Assembly (NCBI GenBank): GCA_013821455.1
Contig: JACDGS010000002.1
Location: 1-32,300 of the forward strand
DNA length: 32,300 nucleotides
DNA from: Chthoniobacterales bacterium
GTDB lineage: Bacteria; Verrucomicrobiota; Verrucomicrobiia; Chthoniobacterales; UBA10450
Direction of reading: 5' to 3'
Each line of letters begins with the position of its first letter. The stretch's first letter is position 1. The notes below the pieces were generated by a model, which saw only the letters and a list, made by a program, of their open reading frames with translations, was not told the origin of the DNA and did not search any database. Shown here one piece after another: positions 8,110 to 17,466 of this stretch. Both the position numbers and the translations under genes were made by a program.

Positions 8110-9657
8110 ATGACGTCGAGCGATTCTTACGACGTTATTATTATCGGGACCGGGGCGGGCGGCGGCACGCTCGCGCACCGGCTCGCGCCGAGTGGCAAAC
8201 GCATCCTCATCCTCGAACGCGGCGGCTTTCTTCCCAGGGAAAAGCAAAACTGGGAGTCGAAGGCGATCTTCCAGGAGATGCGTTACCACACGGCGGAGAC
8301 GTGGTACGATGGCGACGGCAAGAGCTTCATGGCGCACACCGGCTACTTCGTCGGTGGGAACACGAAAGTGTACGGCGGCGCGATGTTTCGTTTGCGCGAG
8401 CGCGATTTTGAAGAGGTCCAGCACAAGGGTGGTATTTCGCCGGAGTGGCCGGTGAAGTACCGCGACTTCGCGCCCTATTACGCGCAGGCGGAAAAGCTTT
8501 ACGACGTGCACGGCGAGCGCGGCGTCGATCCGACGGAGCCGCTGATCGCGGAGGATTATCCCTTTCCCGCGCTGCCGCACGAGCCGCGGATTCAGGAGGT
8601 GTTCGATGGCTTGAAGAAACGCGGACACGCGCCGTTCAAATTGCCGCTCGCGGTCAAGCGCCTAACGAACGATCCGCTGCACAGTCCGTGCATTCGCTGC
8701 AACACTTGCGACGGCTTTCCCTGCCTCATCGACGCGAAGGCCGACTCGGATGTGAACGGCATCCGGCCGGTGATGGATCGGCCTAACGTTTGCCTAACGT
8801 TGCGCGCGAAAGTGACCCGTTTGCTCACGGAAAAAACCGCCCGGGAAATTTCCGCGGTCGAGGCCGAAGTGGACGGGCAGTTGCGGCGGTTTCGCGGCAA
8901 TATCGTTGTCGTGGCAGCGGGCGCGATTAATTCCGCGGCGCTGCTTCTGCGGAGCGCGTCGGATAAACATCGCGAAGGGCTCGCGAATTCCTCGGGACAG
9001 GTTGGTCGTAATTATATGCGGCACGTGAACGGCGCGATGCTCGGCCTGAGCCGGCGACGCAATCCGGTCGTCTTTCAAAAGACTTTGGCGATGAACGATT
9101 ATTACTGGGGCGACGACGACTATCCTTTTCCGATGGGCCACATCCAGCTCCTTGGCAAAACCGATCGCGGCATCATTGGATCCGATGCGCCATTTTTCGC
9201 GCCGAATTTCGTGCTCGAGCAAATGGCGCAGCACTCGATCGATTGGTGGCTGACGGCGGAAGATCTGCCGCATCCGGAGAATCGAGTGACGATCGATCGG
9301 GAGGGCGCGATTCATTTGAGCCAGCGCGATCGCTATCACGAGCATTTCGATCGACTCGTTAGGCGCTGGAAAAGCGAGTTGAAGGAGGTAGATGCCGACG
9401 GCTGTTTTATGCCGCTTTCGTTTTATCTGGCGCAGAAGATTCCGCTCATGGGCGTGGCGCATCAAAACGGGACCTGCCGCTTCGGCGAGGAGGCGAAGAC
9501 TTCCGTGCTTAACATTTTCTGCCAGACTCACGACGTGGATAATCTGTATGTGGTGGATGGCAGTTTTTTTCCGTCCTGCGGCGCGGTGAATCCCAGCCTA
9601 ACGATCGCGGCGAACGCGCTGCGGGTGGGCGATCATCTGCTGGAACGGCTCGGATAA
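8110..9657 (+). CDS. GMC-family FAD-dependent oxidoreductase
   Basis: This 515-aa protein belongs to the glucose-methanol-choline oxidoreductase family, which oxidises alcohols or sugars with FAD. The N-terminal dinucleotide fold has GTGAGG at 13-18 (YDVIIIGTGAGGGTLAHRL) and ends its second strand in LILERGG. A cysteine-rich segment, CIRCNTCDGFPC (about 196-207), is typical of the bacterial plant-sugar-like branch. The C-terminal part carries HQNGTCRFG beginning at H451 and CGAVNPSLTIAANALR with N494, the usual catalytic His/Asn region. There is no export signal. The ATG follows TCGTTAGGCG directly, with no clear Shine-Dalgarno. The substrate cannot be assigned. The next gene begins 4 bases after its stop. 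Confidence 0.9.
   Translation: MTSSDSYDVIIIGTGAGGGTLAHRLAPSGKRILILERGGFLPREKQNWESKAIFQEMRYHTAETWYDGDGKSFMAHTGYFVGGNTKVYGGAMFRLRERDFEEVQHKGGISPEWPVKYRDFAPYYAQAEKLYDVHGERGVDPTEPLIAEDYPFPALPHEPRIQEVFDGLKKRGHAPFKLPLAVKRLTNDPLHSPCIRCNTCDGFPCLIDAKADSDVNGIRPVMDRPNVCLTLRAKVTRLLTEKTAREISAVEAEVDGQLRRFRGNIVVVAAGAINSAALLLRSASDKHREGLANSSGQVGRNYMRHVNGAMLGLSRRRNPVVFQKTLAMNDYYWGDDDYPFPMGHIQLLGKTDRGIIGSDAPFFAPNFVLEQMAQHSIDWWLTAEDLPHPENRVTIDREGAIHLSQRDRYHEHFDRLVRRWKSELKEVDADGCFMPLSFYLAQKIPLMGVAHQNGTCRFGEEAKTSVLNIFCQTHDVDNLYVVDGSFFPSCGAVNPSLTIAANALRVGDHLLERLG
8781..8800 (-). repeat. Tandem pair of the iterated motif inside the GMC gene
   Basis: Two GCCTAACGT copies start at 8781 and 8792, again with an 11-base period. 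Both share the same altered last base (T instead of A). They are read as Pro-Asn-Val and Cys-Leu-Thr. Confidence 0.85.
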
Positions 9658-9661
9658 AGCC

Positions 9662-11410
9662 GTGGAAGCGGTGCGGCAGCTCCGGGTAGCGCATGCGTCC
9701 CGCGTGCTGGCGACGGCGTTCCGCGGTCGCGAACTTTTTGGAATGTTCGAGCGGGTCTTGCGCGAGGTGCGTTTCGGAAAAGTTCGTTGCGGTGAAACAC
9801 CGCAACCAGCACGCGAGACGCATGCGCTACCCGGATGGATCGCTCCGGCCTGCGCTTTGCTTCTGGCCTGCGCGTGCACGGCAGGCGAGGGCGTGAAAGT
9901 CACCGGGTTTGAAATGACGGTCGCGGATCTGCCGCGCGCGGTTTCGTTTTATACCGGTGTCCTGCAATTTCAGTTCGTTAGGCAAGAAAAGAAAGAGGGC
10001 TACGTCGCGGCTCAACTTCGGCTCGGCGAGGAGACGCTTATCCTGCGCGATTACGCGAAAAACGGCCGGCCGGTTCCAAATGAGCTGAAGGCTAACGATC
10101 GCTCCTTCGAGCATCTCGCGATCGTGGTTGTGGACATGGAAGCGGCTTACTCACGGTTGCTCGCGCGGCACACGCGGATCGAGTCGGCGGGCGTGCAGCG
10201 GTTGCCGGATTGGGACTTCGACGCGGCCGGGATTCGCGCCGTTTATTTTCGCGATCCCGATGGGCATTTTCTCGAGCTAATTTGTTTCCCTAACGATAAG
10301 GGCGAACCGCGCTGGCATGAGCGCAACGGCCCGCTTTTTCGCGGGATCGATCATTCCGCGATCGTGGTTTCGGATATCAAACGGAGCGTTGCTTTTTATC
10401 GCGACCAAATCGGACTGACCCTCATCGGCAATAGCTTCAACTACGGCGGCGAACAGGAATTACTCAGCGGCGTTCCCGGCGCGCGAGTGCGGATCGCGTC
10501 GTTCCGCGGGGCGAAAGGTCCGGGAGTGGAACTGCTGCAATATGAAGTGCCCGGCCTAACGACAACGCTGTCGCGCGAAGCTGCGCCTAACGACACCGCA
10601 TATTGGCAAATCAATCTCGAAGCCGGGGCGCACCCGACGGAAACGCTGCATGATCCCGATGGACATGCGCTCGCTTTCGCGCCGCGGCCAGCGGGCGCCT
10701 CGTTAGGGGATTTCGCCTGGGACGCGTGGCGGCGGCATTGGCCGCGTTATCTCATGGAGGGCGCGGAGCTCGGGATTTTCATGATCGTCGCGCTCGGTCT
10801 CGCGCTCGTGCTCGAATATCCGAAATCGCGCGTGCATCGGGCGATCGCCTCGCCGCTTTTGCGCCGTTTTATTTTTGGCCTCGGCATCGGCGTCACGGTG
10901 GTGTTTTTGATCTACTCCACCTGGGGCCGGCAATCGGGCGCGCAGTTCAATCCGGCGGTGACGCTCTCTATGCTTTACCTGCATCGGATCATTCCCTGGG
11001 ACGCGTTTTTTTACATCGTCGCGCAGTTTATCGGCGGGTGGCTCGGGGTCATTTTAATGGCGGCGCCGTTCCCAAAAGCGAGCGCAAACCAAAAGGTGAA
11101 TTACGTCGTGACCGAGCCGGGAAAGCCGGGCGTGGCTGTCGCCTTCGTGGCGGAGTTTGTCATTTCGTTCGTTCTCCTCGCGACGTTGCGACTCGTTTAC
11201 CAAAGCGATTGGCTGAAGCCGCAGCTCGGTTTTTTCGCCGGATTTTTGCTCTGCGTCTATATCACCTTCGAGTCGCCCTACTCGGGCATGAGTTTGAACC
11301 CGGCCCGGAGCGTCGCTTCCGCCATCCCAGCGCGGAGCTGGAAAGCGATGTGGATTTATTTCGTGGCCACGATTTCCGCGATGCTGCTCGCGGTCGTCCT
11401 CTTCCACTGA
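9662..11410 (+). CDS. Fusion: two VOC (glyoxalase-fold) domains plus an aquaporin
   Basis: One uninterrupted 582-codon frame joins two families. Residues ~78-210 and ~218-330 are two VOC domains (MTVADLPRAVSFYTGVLQF with DPDGHFLELI, then SAIVVSDIKRSVAFYRDQIGL with DPDGHALAF). The second lacks the usual final Glu, so metal binding is probably altered. Residues ~345-582 form a MIP channel with both half-helix motifs, N430-P-A (SGAQFNPAVTLS) and N546-P-A (SGMSLNPARSVASA), and about six helices. The first ~55 codons read through a palindromic element. A hydrophobic stretch (ACALLLACAC, ~62-71) follows and could be a signal or lipoprotein sequence. GTG 9893 just before the first VOC domain is an alternative start. 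Exporting the VOC part would conflict with the usual N-in topology of aquaporins. Confidence 0.8.
   Translation: MEAVRQLRVAHASRVLATAFRGRELFGMFERVLREVRFGKVRCGETPQPARETHALPGWIAPACALLLACACTAGEGVKVTGFEMTVADLPRAVSFYTGVLQFQFVRQEKKEGYVAAQLRLGEETLILRDYAKNGRPVPNELKANDRSFEHLAIVVVDMEAAYSRLLARHTRIESAGVQRLPDWDFDAAGIRAVYFRDPDGHFLELICFPNDKGEPRWHERNGPLFRGIDHSAIVVSDIKRSVAFYRDQIGLTLIGNSFNYGGEQELLSGVPGARVRIASFRGAKGPGVELLQYEVPGLTTTLSREAAPNDTAYWQINLEAGAHPTETLHDPDGHALAFAPRPAGASLGDFAWDAWRRHWPRYLMEGAELGIFMIVALGLALVLEYPKSRVHRAIASPLLRRFIFGLGIGVTVVFLIYSTWGRQSGAQFNPAVTLSMLYLHRIIPWDAFFYIVAQFIGGWLGVILMAAPFPKASANQKVNYVVTEPGKPGVAVAFVAEFVISFVLLATLRLVYQSDWLKPQLGFFAGFLLCVYITFESPYSGMSLNPARSVASAIPARSWKAMWIYFVATISAMLLAVVLFH
9682..9834. 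repeat. Long palindromic element, same family as 7004-7128
   Basis: The arms 9682-9710 and 9806-9834 are 29-base inverted repeats with one mismatch. An inner perfect hairpin GTTGCGGTG/CACCGCAAC lies near 9786-9806, and a weaker one follows the left arm. Compared with the element at 7004-7128, several arm positions differ between elements but change together on both arms (for example GCGCACGCG with CGCGTGCGC against GCGCATGCG with CGCATGCGC), so pairing is conserved. It is read in frame as the 5' part of the VOC-aquaporin coding sequence if translation starts at 9662. Confidence 0.9.
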
Positions 11411-11481
11411 TTCGTTAGGCTAGAAAAAATTTGCGGAGAGCGTGCGACAGAAAATCTTTCGTCTGCGTTCAAAAAATTATT

Positions 11482-11509
11482 TTGCCAAGCAAACGCCCAT
11501 TCATAGAAT
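11482..11509 (+). promoter_or_regulatory. Candidate sigma-70 promoter of the act operon
   Basis: TTGCCA (11482-11487) and TAGAAT (11504-11509) are separated by 16 bases, in the AT-richer 230-base gap upstream of actA. This would give a leader of about 120 bases. No other likely promoter or RNA structure was recognised in 11411-11640. One iterated motif sits at 11412. The actA ATG has no visible Shine-Dalgarno. Confidence 0.45.
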
Positions 11510-11640
11510 GGCCGCACTCGCCTCTCCGCGTCTCACTCAATTTTTCTTTTACTTTCTGAAGTCGACTCGTCCATCATCTCCAACTCCAGCGTTGACCAAG
11601 TGGCGGACGATCGTGGCCGGACTCAAAGCGCGCTGATTGT

Positions 11641-12366
11641 ATGGCGAATTTCTTTCCGCGCTGGACGAACTGGCTTCCGCTCAAAATCACGATCTGCGGG
11701 ATCGTGCTCATCAGCGCGGTCTGCGGCGCGACCTGGTATTACGACACGCCGAAATATACGCGGGTCGGTTATCAGCCGGTGCAGCCGGTGCCGTTCCCGC
11801 ACGATCTGCACGTGACGCAGCTCGGGATGGATTGCCGTTATTGCCACAATGCGGTCGAGCTCGCGGCGCACTCGAACGTGCCTGACACGCAGGTCTGCAT
11901 GAATTGCCACACGCAGGTGCAAAAGGAGAATCCGAAGTTGCAGCCAGTGCGCGACAGTTGGACGACGGGTCAGCCGGTGCCGTGGGTGCAGATTCATCGC
12001 ACGCCGGATTACGTTTATTATAATCACTCGGCGCACGTGAATCGCGGGATCAGTTGTTATAGCTGCCACGGCGACGTCAATCACATGCCAGTGGTTTATC
12101 ATGCGAAGCCGCACAGCATGGCGTGGTGTCTGGAATGCCATCGCGCGCCGGAGAATTTTTTGCGGCCGGAAGATCAGATTACAAATCTGGATTGGAAACC
12201 CGATGATGTAGAGCCAGCGGCTTTCGTGGCGAAATACGGTGAGCCTGCGGGCGTGAAGGACGATTGGTCGCAGAAGAAGCATCTCACGCAGCGCGAGATT
12301 GGGCTGACGCTGAAGCAACGGTGGAATATTCAGCCGCCGACAAATTGTCAGGGGTGTCATCGATGA
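11641..12366 (+). CDS. actA: Alternative complex III, pentaheme cytochrome c subunit
   Basis: This 241-aa protein is the multiheme cytochrome of alternative complex III, which passes quinol electrons toward a periplasmic acceptor. It has an N-terminal membrane anchor at about residues 14-34 and five CXXCH heme sites, starting at C65, C86, C139, C163 and C236; the last is followed only by Arg241. Five hemes match the known ActA subunits. The repeated FPHDLHVTQLGMDCRYCH and YSCHGDVNHM contexts are typical of this family. It is the first gene of a collinear actABCDEF set. A long palindrome separates it from actB, which could lower actB expression or stabilise the actA mRNA end. Confidence 0.93.
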   Translation: MANFFPRWTNWLPLKITICGIVLISAVCGATWYYDTPKYTRVGYQPVQPVPFPHDLHVTQLGMDCRYCHNAVELAAHSNVPDTQVCMNCHTQVQKENPKLQPVRDSWTTGQPVPWVQIHRTPDYVYYNHSAHVNRGISCYSCHGDVNHMPVVYHAKPHSMAWCLECHRAPENFLRPEDQITNLDWKPDDVEPAAFVAKYGEPAGVKDDWSQKKHLTQREIGLTLKQRWNIQPPTNCQGCHR

Positions 12367-12404
12367 GCGCGCGTTGCTTTTTCATTTGCGCCCGGAGCGC
12401 ACGG

Positions 12405-12514
12405 CGTAACTCAGGCATCCTGCCTGACAAGTCGAGCGGGCTTCCAGCCCGCAGGTTAGTGAAACGCCAGGCTGGAAGCCCGCGTTACTCGTCAGGCAGG
12501 ATGCCTGAGTTACG
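12405..12514. repeat. Palindromic element between actA and actB
   Basis: Perfect 24-base inverted arms lie at 12405-12428 and 12491-12514. A second, inner inverted pair follows: CGGGCTTCCAGCC on the left (about 12437-12449) and GGCTGGAAGCCCG on the right (about 12470-12482). The left inner segment can also fold on itself (GCGGGCT/AGCCCGC). The arm sequence differs from the 7004 and 9682 family. It fills most of the 163-base actA-actB gap and ends 15 bases before the actB ATG. Confidence 0.9.
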
Positions 12515-12529
12515 GCAGGCAATCACCTT

Positions 12530-15500
12530 ATGAAGCGCATTCTGCAACATCCCGCGCCTAACGAGACCGGCCGTCAGTACTGGCGCAGCGTCGGCGAGCT
12601 GAGCGACACGCCGGAATTCCGCGGCTGGCTGGAGCGCGAATTTCCCGCGGGCGCGGCGGAACTTGGCGGTGACGAAACTTCGCGGCGCAGCTTCCTCAAG
12701 CTCATGGGCGCTTCGATGGCGCTGGCCGGTTTTGGGCTGAGCAGTTGCCGCAAACCGGAAATGCATCTCGTGCCTTTCACGAAAAGCGCCGAGTGGGTTA
12801 TCCCAGGAAAATTCCTTTACTACGCGACTGCGATGCCGCGGCGTTACGGCGCGATGCCGCTCGTCGTCGCGACGGTCGATGGACGGCCGATTAAGATCGA
12901 GGGCAACCCGAATCATCCCGAGAGCAACGGCGCGAGCGACGCTTTCGCGCAGGCTTCAGTACTCGATCTCTACGATCCGTCGCGCTCACAGCGATTCGTT
13001 AGGCAAAACAAGCTCTCTGATCGCGCCACCTTCGAAAAATATCTCGCGGAGCTGCGTCCGAAAATGGCGGCGAACGGCGGCGCCGGGCTGGCGTTTCTGG
13101 TCGAGGAAACCTGGTCGCCGACCCGCGATCGTTTGCGTACGGAATTGCAAAAGCAATTCCCGAAAATGCGGTGGTGCGTTTACGACCCGCTCCTGAGCGA
13201 GGCGCAGCATTTCTCGACCGAAATGAGCTTTGGCCAAAATGTGCGAGCCATCCCGCAGTTCGATAAAGCGGACGTTGTCTTCGCGCTCGACAGCGATTTT
13301 CTGAATTGCGGCGAAGGCGATCTCGCCGCCGTGCGCGGGTTCACTTCGCGCCGCCGCGTGCGCGAGGCGAAGGACTCGATGAATCGACTCTACGTGGTCG
13401 AAAATCATTACACGCTGACGGGCGCGATGGCCGATCATCGGCTCCGTTTTTCCGCGAGCCAGATCTCCACGATCACGCATGCGCTCGCGCTCAAGATCGC
13501 GGCCGGGACGAAGGACCCGGGCTTGTCGTCGGTCCTCATCACGCTCAAGGCGCCGGAAAAAGCGGAGAAGTTTGATGAGCGCTGGCTGGATGAAGCAGCG
13601 GCCGATTTATTGAGCAAACCGGGCGCGAGCCTCGTCGTGGCTGGACCGCAGCAGCCGGTCGTGGTGCAGCTCATGGTCTATGCGATGAACGTGGCGTTGC
13701 GGAATGTCGGCACGACACTTCTCGTGCGCGAGATGCCGAAGACCGCACGCGCCATCAGCATTCTGCAATTGGCGAGCGAGATCGATGCGGGCCGCATCCA
13801 GCAGCTTTTCATTTTTGGCGGCGACCCGGTTTACAACGCGCCGCGCTCCGTCGCGCTCGACCGCACAACGCGGCGGCAGCTCGATTGGGCCGACCTGCAA
13901 AAACGGGTTCCCGACGTCGTTAGGCTGGGACAATACGAGGATGCGACTTCCGCCTTGAGCCAATGGCATGTTCCCTCCGCACATTATCTCGAGAGCTGGA
14001 GCGATGGCCTAACGAACGGCGGATCCCACGTCGCGATGCAGCCAATGATCCTGCCGCTCTTCGGCGGGTTGTCGGAGATAGACCTCCTGCAAATGGTCGG
14101 CGGCCAGCCCGCGCCGAAGGGTCCGGAGCTGGTGCAGGAAACTTTTCGCCTAACGAATCCTCCGGGAGACTTCGACACGGCCTGGACGAAATTTTTGCAC
14201 GACGGTTTCGCCACGCACATCCCAGCAACAAACCGCCCCGCGAAGTTCAACGGCAACACTGCCGGCGGCGTGGCGCACACGCTTTGGAATATCCCGCCAG
14301 CGCCGACGAAGGAGTCGCCGGAAATCGTGCTCGTGCCGAGCTACGCGATGGATGACGGCCGCTATATCAATAACGGCTGGCTCCAGGAGATGCCCGACCC
14401 GATCACAAAACTGACTTGGGACAACGCGGCGTTGATGAGTCCGGCCTACGCGCACCACGTGGGCGTGAAAGATGGCGACCTCGTGCGCATCACCGTTTCG
14501 GAACCTCCACCGCCGGAAGTCAAACCGCGGCCGGGGCAACCTCCCACGCCGACTCCGCCGCCGCGCCCGCAAGTGCAACATGAGCTTGTCATCGCGGCGC
14601 TCGTCATGCCGGGGCACGCAGATAACTCGGTCACGGTGTCGTTAGGCTACGGCCGCAAACACACCGGCCCTGTGGGCGAGGATGCAGGCTTCAACGGCTA
14701 CCTGCTGCGCACCAGCTCAAACACGCATTTCATCGTCGCCGATGGCCGCGTAGTCGGCAGCGTGACGGTGAAAAAAGTCGGCACAAAATATCCGCTCTCG
14801 ATCACACAGGAACATTACTCGATCGAAGGCCGCGGACTCGTTAGAGAAGCGACGCTCGATCATTACCGCGCCGACGAAGATTTCGTAAAGAAGATCGCAG
14901 GCGATGAAGAATTGCCGGCGCAGTTGCCCTCGCTTTACACCCATCCGCCGCTGACCGCGCCGGAGCAATGGGGGATGACGGTCGATCTTAATACCTGCAC
15001 CGGCTGCAGCGCCTGCGTCATCGCTTGTCAGGCGGAAAATAACATCCCGATCGTCGGCAAATTGCAGGTCGGCCACGGGCGCTCCATGCATTGGATTCGG
15101 ATCGACCGCTACTACGCGAGCGCGAAGCCTTACAACCAGGACCACAACGAGTGGCCGGAGAATCCGGAGATCGTGCACGAGCCGATGATGTGCCAGCACT
15201 GCGAGAACGCGCCCTGCGAAACCGTCTGCCCGGTGAACGCGACCATTCACAGCGAGTCCGGGTTGAACGTGATGGTTTATAATCGTTGCATCGGCACGCG
15301 GTATTGCGCGAATAACTGCCCCTTCAAAGTGCGGCGTTTTAATTTCTTCGACTACACGCAGCGTCCGGTGGGCAAGGAAAAGATCGGCGGATTTTCCGTC
15401 TATCAGGAATACCTCGGGCCTTTCACGGAGAAGGGCGCGCCGGATACGATGAAGCTGCAAAAAAATCCAAACGTGACCGTGCGCATGCGCGGCGTGATGG

Positions 15501-15832
15501 AGAAGTGCACCTATTGCGTGCAGCGAATCGAGGAAGCGCTGATCGCCGCACATGTGCGCGCGGGAGCGTCGGACAAGACGCTGATTCCGCGGGATTCGTT
15601 CACGAGCGCGTGCGCGCAGGCTTGCCCGGCGGAGGCGATTGTTTTTGGCGACATCGCCGATCCGGAAACGCGCGTCTCCAAAGTAAAAGCAGAGAACCGA
15701 AATTATCGGCTGCTGGAATATTTGAACGTGAAGACGCGCACGAGTTATCTGGCGCGGATTCGCAACCCCAATCCGAAGATGCCCGATGCTCGCAATATTG
15801 GTGTTGCCAGCCCAGCGGAGGAGAAGGCGTGA
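12530..15832 (+). CDS. actB: Alternative complex III, molybdopterin-like/iron-sulfur subunit
   Basis: This 1100-aa protein is the large peripheral ActB subunit. A Tat signal (R52-R53 in [10 protein letters not shown]) comes after a family-typical leader containing GRQYWRS and [10 protein letters not shown]. The B1 part resembles molybdopterin oxidoreductases, although ACIII members are known to lack the cofactor. The B2 part (about 815 to the C-terminus) carries ferredoxin-type cysteine clusters: C823-x2-C826-x2-C829-x3-C833, [26 protein letters not shown], and CTYC with a later CAQACP. These fit the four Fe-S clusters of the complex. A proline-rich loop ([20 protein letters not shown]) near residues 660-680 is an unusual insertion. 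Iterated-motif copies lie at 12556, 12996, 13917, 14007, 14148 and 14639. Confidence 0.93.
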   Translation: MKRILQHPAPNETGRQYWRSVGELSDTPEFRGWLEREFPAGAAELGGDETSRRSFLKLMGASMALAGFGLSSCRKPEMHLVPFTKSAEWVIPGKFLYYATAMPRRYGAMPLVVATVDGRPIKIEGNPNHPESNGASDAFAQASVLDLYDPSRSQRFVRQNKLSDRATFEKYLAELRPKMAANGGAGLAFLVEETWSPTRDRLRTELQKQFPKMRWCVYDPLLSEAQHFSTEMSFGQNVRAIPQFDKADVVFALDSDFLNCGEGDLAAVRGFTSRRRVREAKDSMNRLYVVENHYTLTGAMADHRLRFSASQISTITHALALKIAAGTKDPGLSSVLITLKAPEKAEKFDERWLDEAAADLLSKPGASLVVAGPQQPVVVQLMVYAMNVALRNVGTTLLVREMPKTARAISILQLASEIDAGRIQQLFIFGGDPVYNAPRSVALDRTTRRQLDWADLQKRVPDVVRLGQYEDATSALSQWHVPSAHYLESWSDGLTNGGSHVAMQPMILPLFGGLSEIDLLQMVGGQPAPKGPELVQETFRLTNPPGDFDTAWTKFLHDGFATHIPATNRPAKFNGNTAGGVAHTLWNIPPAPTKESPEIVLVPSYAMDDGRYINNGWLQEMPDPITKLTWDNAALMSPAYAHHVGVKDGDLVRITVSEPPPPEVKPRPGQPPTPTPPPRPQVQHELVIAALVMPGHADNSVTVSLGYGRKHTGPVGEDAGFNGYLLRTSSNTHFIVADGRVVGSVTVKKVGTKYPLSITQEHYSIEGRGLVREATLDHYRADEDFVKKIAGDEELPAQLPSLYTHPPLTAPEQWGMTVDLNTCTGCSACVIACQAENNIPIVGKLQVGHGRSMHWIRIDRYYASAKPYNQDHNEWPENPEIVHEPMMCQHCENAPCETVCPVNATIHSESGLNVMVYNRCIGTRYCANNCPFKVRRFNFFDYTQRPVGKEKIGGFSVYQEYLGPFTEKGAPDTMKLQKNPNVTVRMRGVMEKCTYCVQRIEEALIAAHVRAGASDKTLIPRDSFTSACAQACPAEAIVFGDIADPETRVSKVKAENRNYRLLEYLNVKTRTSYLARIRNPNPKMPDARNIGVASPAEEKA

Positions 15833-15857
15833 AATTAGTAAAGGCGCGCCAACCCGT

Positions 15858-15982
15858 TTGTCATCCCGAGCCGGCGCAGCGCGGCGAGGGACCCCTCCAA
15901 TGCAATTTGCGCGCTCTCGTTAGGCGAATCCGTGGATTGCAATTGCGGGGTCCCTCGCCGTCTCCGCGGCTCGGGATGACAA
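15858..15982. repeat. Palindromic element between actB and actC
   Basis: Outer arms TTGTCATCCCGAGCCG (15858-15873) and CGGCTCGGGATGACAA (15967-15982) match perfectly. Inner arms CGGCGAGGGACCCC (15882-15895) and GGGGTCCCTCGCCG (15947-15960) also match perfectly. The loop contains an exact TCGTTAGGC at 15917. The TCATCCCGAGC core is, from memory, a common dispersed repeat in several environmental phyla. It occupies most of the 170-base actB-actC gap. Confidence 0.9.
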
Positions 15983-16002
15983 CTTTTGGAGGTCAGCTCT
16001 AA

Positions 16003-17466
16003 ATGGACGGCGCGCCTACAACTGCCCCGGACGTGATTAGAGCCGAAGCATCGGCGTCCGTCACGCAACCGCTCGCGCGCGTCCCGCTGGTTCTGAACAA
16101 GCGCAATTTCGATTGGGTCACGAATCGCATTGCCGGCGCAGTTGAAGGGGGGACGCCGCGCTGGTGGTGGGTCTCGTTCGCAATCACGGTGATGATCGCA
16201 GGCTTCGGCTTGTTTTGCCTCGGCTACCAAATCTCCACCGGCGTCGGCACTTGGGGACTGAATCACCCGATCGGTTGGGCGTGGGACATCACCAACTTCG
16301 TTTTCTGGATCGGTATCGGTCACGCCGGCACGCTCATTTCTGCGATCTTGTTTTTGCTCCGCCAGAAATGGCGCACCTCGATCAACCGCTCGGCCGAAGC
16401 GATGACGCTCTTCGCCGTCATCTGCGCCGCGATTTTCCCGGGCGTGCACGTCGGCCGCGTTTGGATGGCGTGGTTCCTTGCGCCGGTCCCGAATCAATAC
16501 GCGATCTGGCCTAACTTTCGCAGTCCGCTTCTGTGGGACGTCTTCGCGGTCTCGACTTACTTCTCCGTCTCCGTACTATTTTGGTACACCGGCCTAATCC
16601 CCGATCTCGGCACCCTGCGCGACCGCGCGACTTCGAAAATCAAAAAATTCCTCTACGGAATTTTCGCGCTCGGCTGGCGCGGCTCGAATCGCAATTGGCG
16701 CCATTACGAGATGGCCTACCTGCTTCTCGCCGGTCTCTCGACCCCGCTCGTGTTGTCGGTCCACAGCGTCGTCTCATTCGACTTCGCCACCTCCATTGTC
16801 CCGACGTGGCACACGACGATTTTCCCACCCTACTTCGTCGCGGGCGCGATCTTCGGCGGATTCGCCATGGTACTCACGCTGATGATTCCGGCGCGCGCGA
16901 TTTTTAAACTGCAGGACATCATCACGCCGCAGCACATCGACAAAATGGCGAAGATCATTTTGCTCACCGGCTCGATCGTCGGTTACGCCTATATGATGGA
17001 ATTTTTCATCGCCTGGTACAGTGGGAATCAGTACGAGAAGTTCGCGTTCTACAACCGCATCTTCGGTCCCTATTGGTGGTACTGGTGGGTCGGCATGCTT
17101 TTCTGCAACACGCTTTCGCCGCAGCTCTTTTGGTTCAAGTGGTGCCGGCAAAACATCTTCGTCGTTTACTTCGTCTGCATGTGCGTGAACGCCGGCATGT
17201 GGTTCGAGCGGTTCATCATCATCGTCGGCGGCTTGCATCGCGATTTTCTGCCGTCGTCGTGGGGATTTTTTACTCCGACCTGGGTCGATATCTGGACCTT
17301 CGTCGGGACGTTCGGAATTTTCCTTTCACTCTTCCTGCTCTTCATCCGTTTCCTCCCGATGATCGCGATGTCGGAAATAAAAATCGTCCTGCCGGAAGCT
17401 GACGCGCATTACGCCACGCCGGAAGAACATCATACCGTCGCGGCCGGAGGAATGGAGCGCAGATGA
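16003..17466 (+). CDS. actC: Alternative complex III, NrfD-like integral membrane subunit
   Basis: This 487-aa polytopic protein has about ten hydrophobic helices and belongs to the NrfD/PsrC-like ActC subunits, which hold the quinol site and are thought to couple electron transfer to charge movement. Family features visible are the N-terminal [17 protein letters not shown] region, [21 protein letters not shown], an [17 protein letters not shown] helix and WYSGNQYE near the middle. A cytoplasmic-type loop with an [16 protein letters not shown] basic patch sits at about residues 208-222. The stop overlaps actD in ATGA. There is no exact copy of the iterated motif inside, only GCCTAACTT at 16509, which is unusual for this window. 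Confidence 0.92.
   Translation: MDGAPTTAPDVIRAEASASVTQPLARVPLVLNKRNFDWVTNRIAGAVEGGTPRWWWVSFAITVMIAGFGLFCLGYQISTGVGTWGLNHPIGWAWDITNFVFWIGIGHAGTLISAILFLLRQKWRTSINRSAEAMTLFAVICAAIFPGVHVGRVWMAWFLAPVPNQYAIWPNFRSPLLWDVFAVSTYFSVSVLFWYTGLIPDLGTLRDRATSKIKKFLYGIFALGWRGSNRNWRHYEMAYLLLAGLSTPLVLSVHSVVSFDFATSIVPTWHTTIFPPYFVAGAIFGGFAMVLTLMIPARAIFKLQDIITPQHIDKMAKIILLTGSIVGYAYMMEFFIAWYSGNQYEKFAFYNRIFGPYWWYWWVGMLFCNTLSPQLFWFKWCRQNIFVVYFVCMCVNAGMWFERFIIIVGGLHRDFLPSSWGFFTPTWVDIWTFVGTFGIFLSLFLLFIRFLPMIAMSEIKIVLPEADAHYATPEEHHTVAAGGMERR

Noticed and set aside
9893-11410. VOC and aquaporin as two adjacent genes
   Set aside because: No stop codon, ribosome site or frame change separates them; the frame is continuous from the VOC DPDGH motif into the first channel helix.
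11508-11636. 42-codon ORF upstream of actA
   Set aside because: It starts inside the predicted -10 box, has no family resemblance and no ribosome site. It probably belongs to the actA leader.
12530-15832. ActB as an active molybdopterin enzyme
   Set aside because: The gene order and Fe-S pattern match alternative complex III, whose ActB is known to lack the molybdenum cofactor. No separate catalytic evidence was seen.
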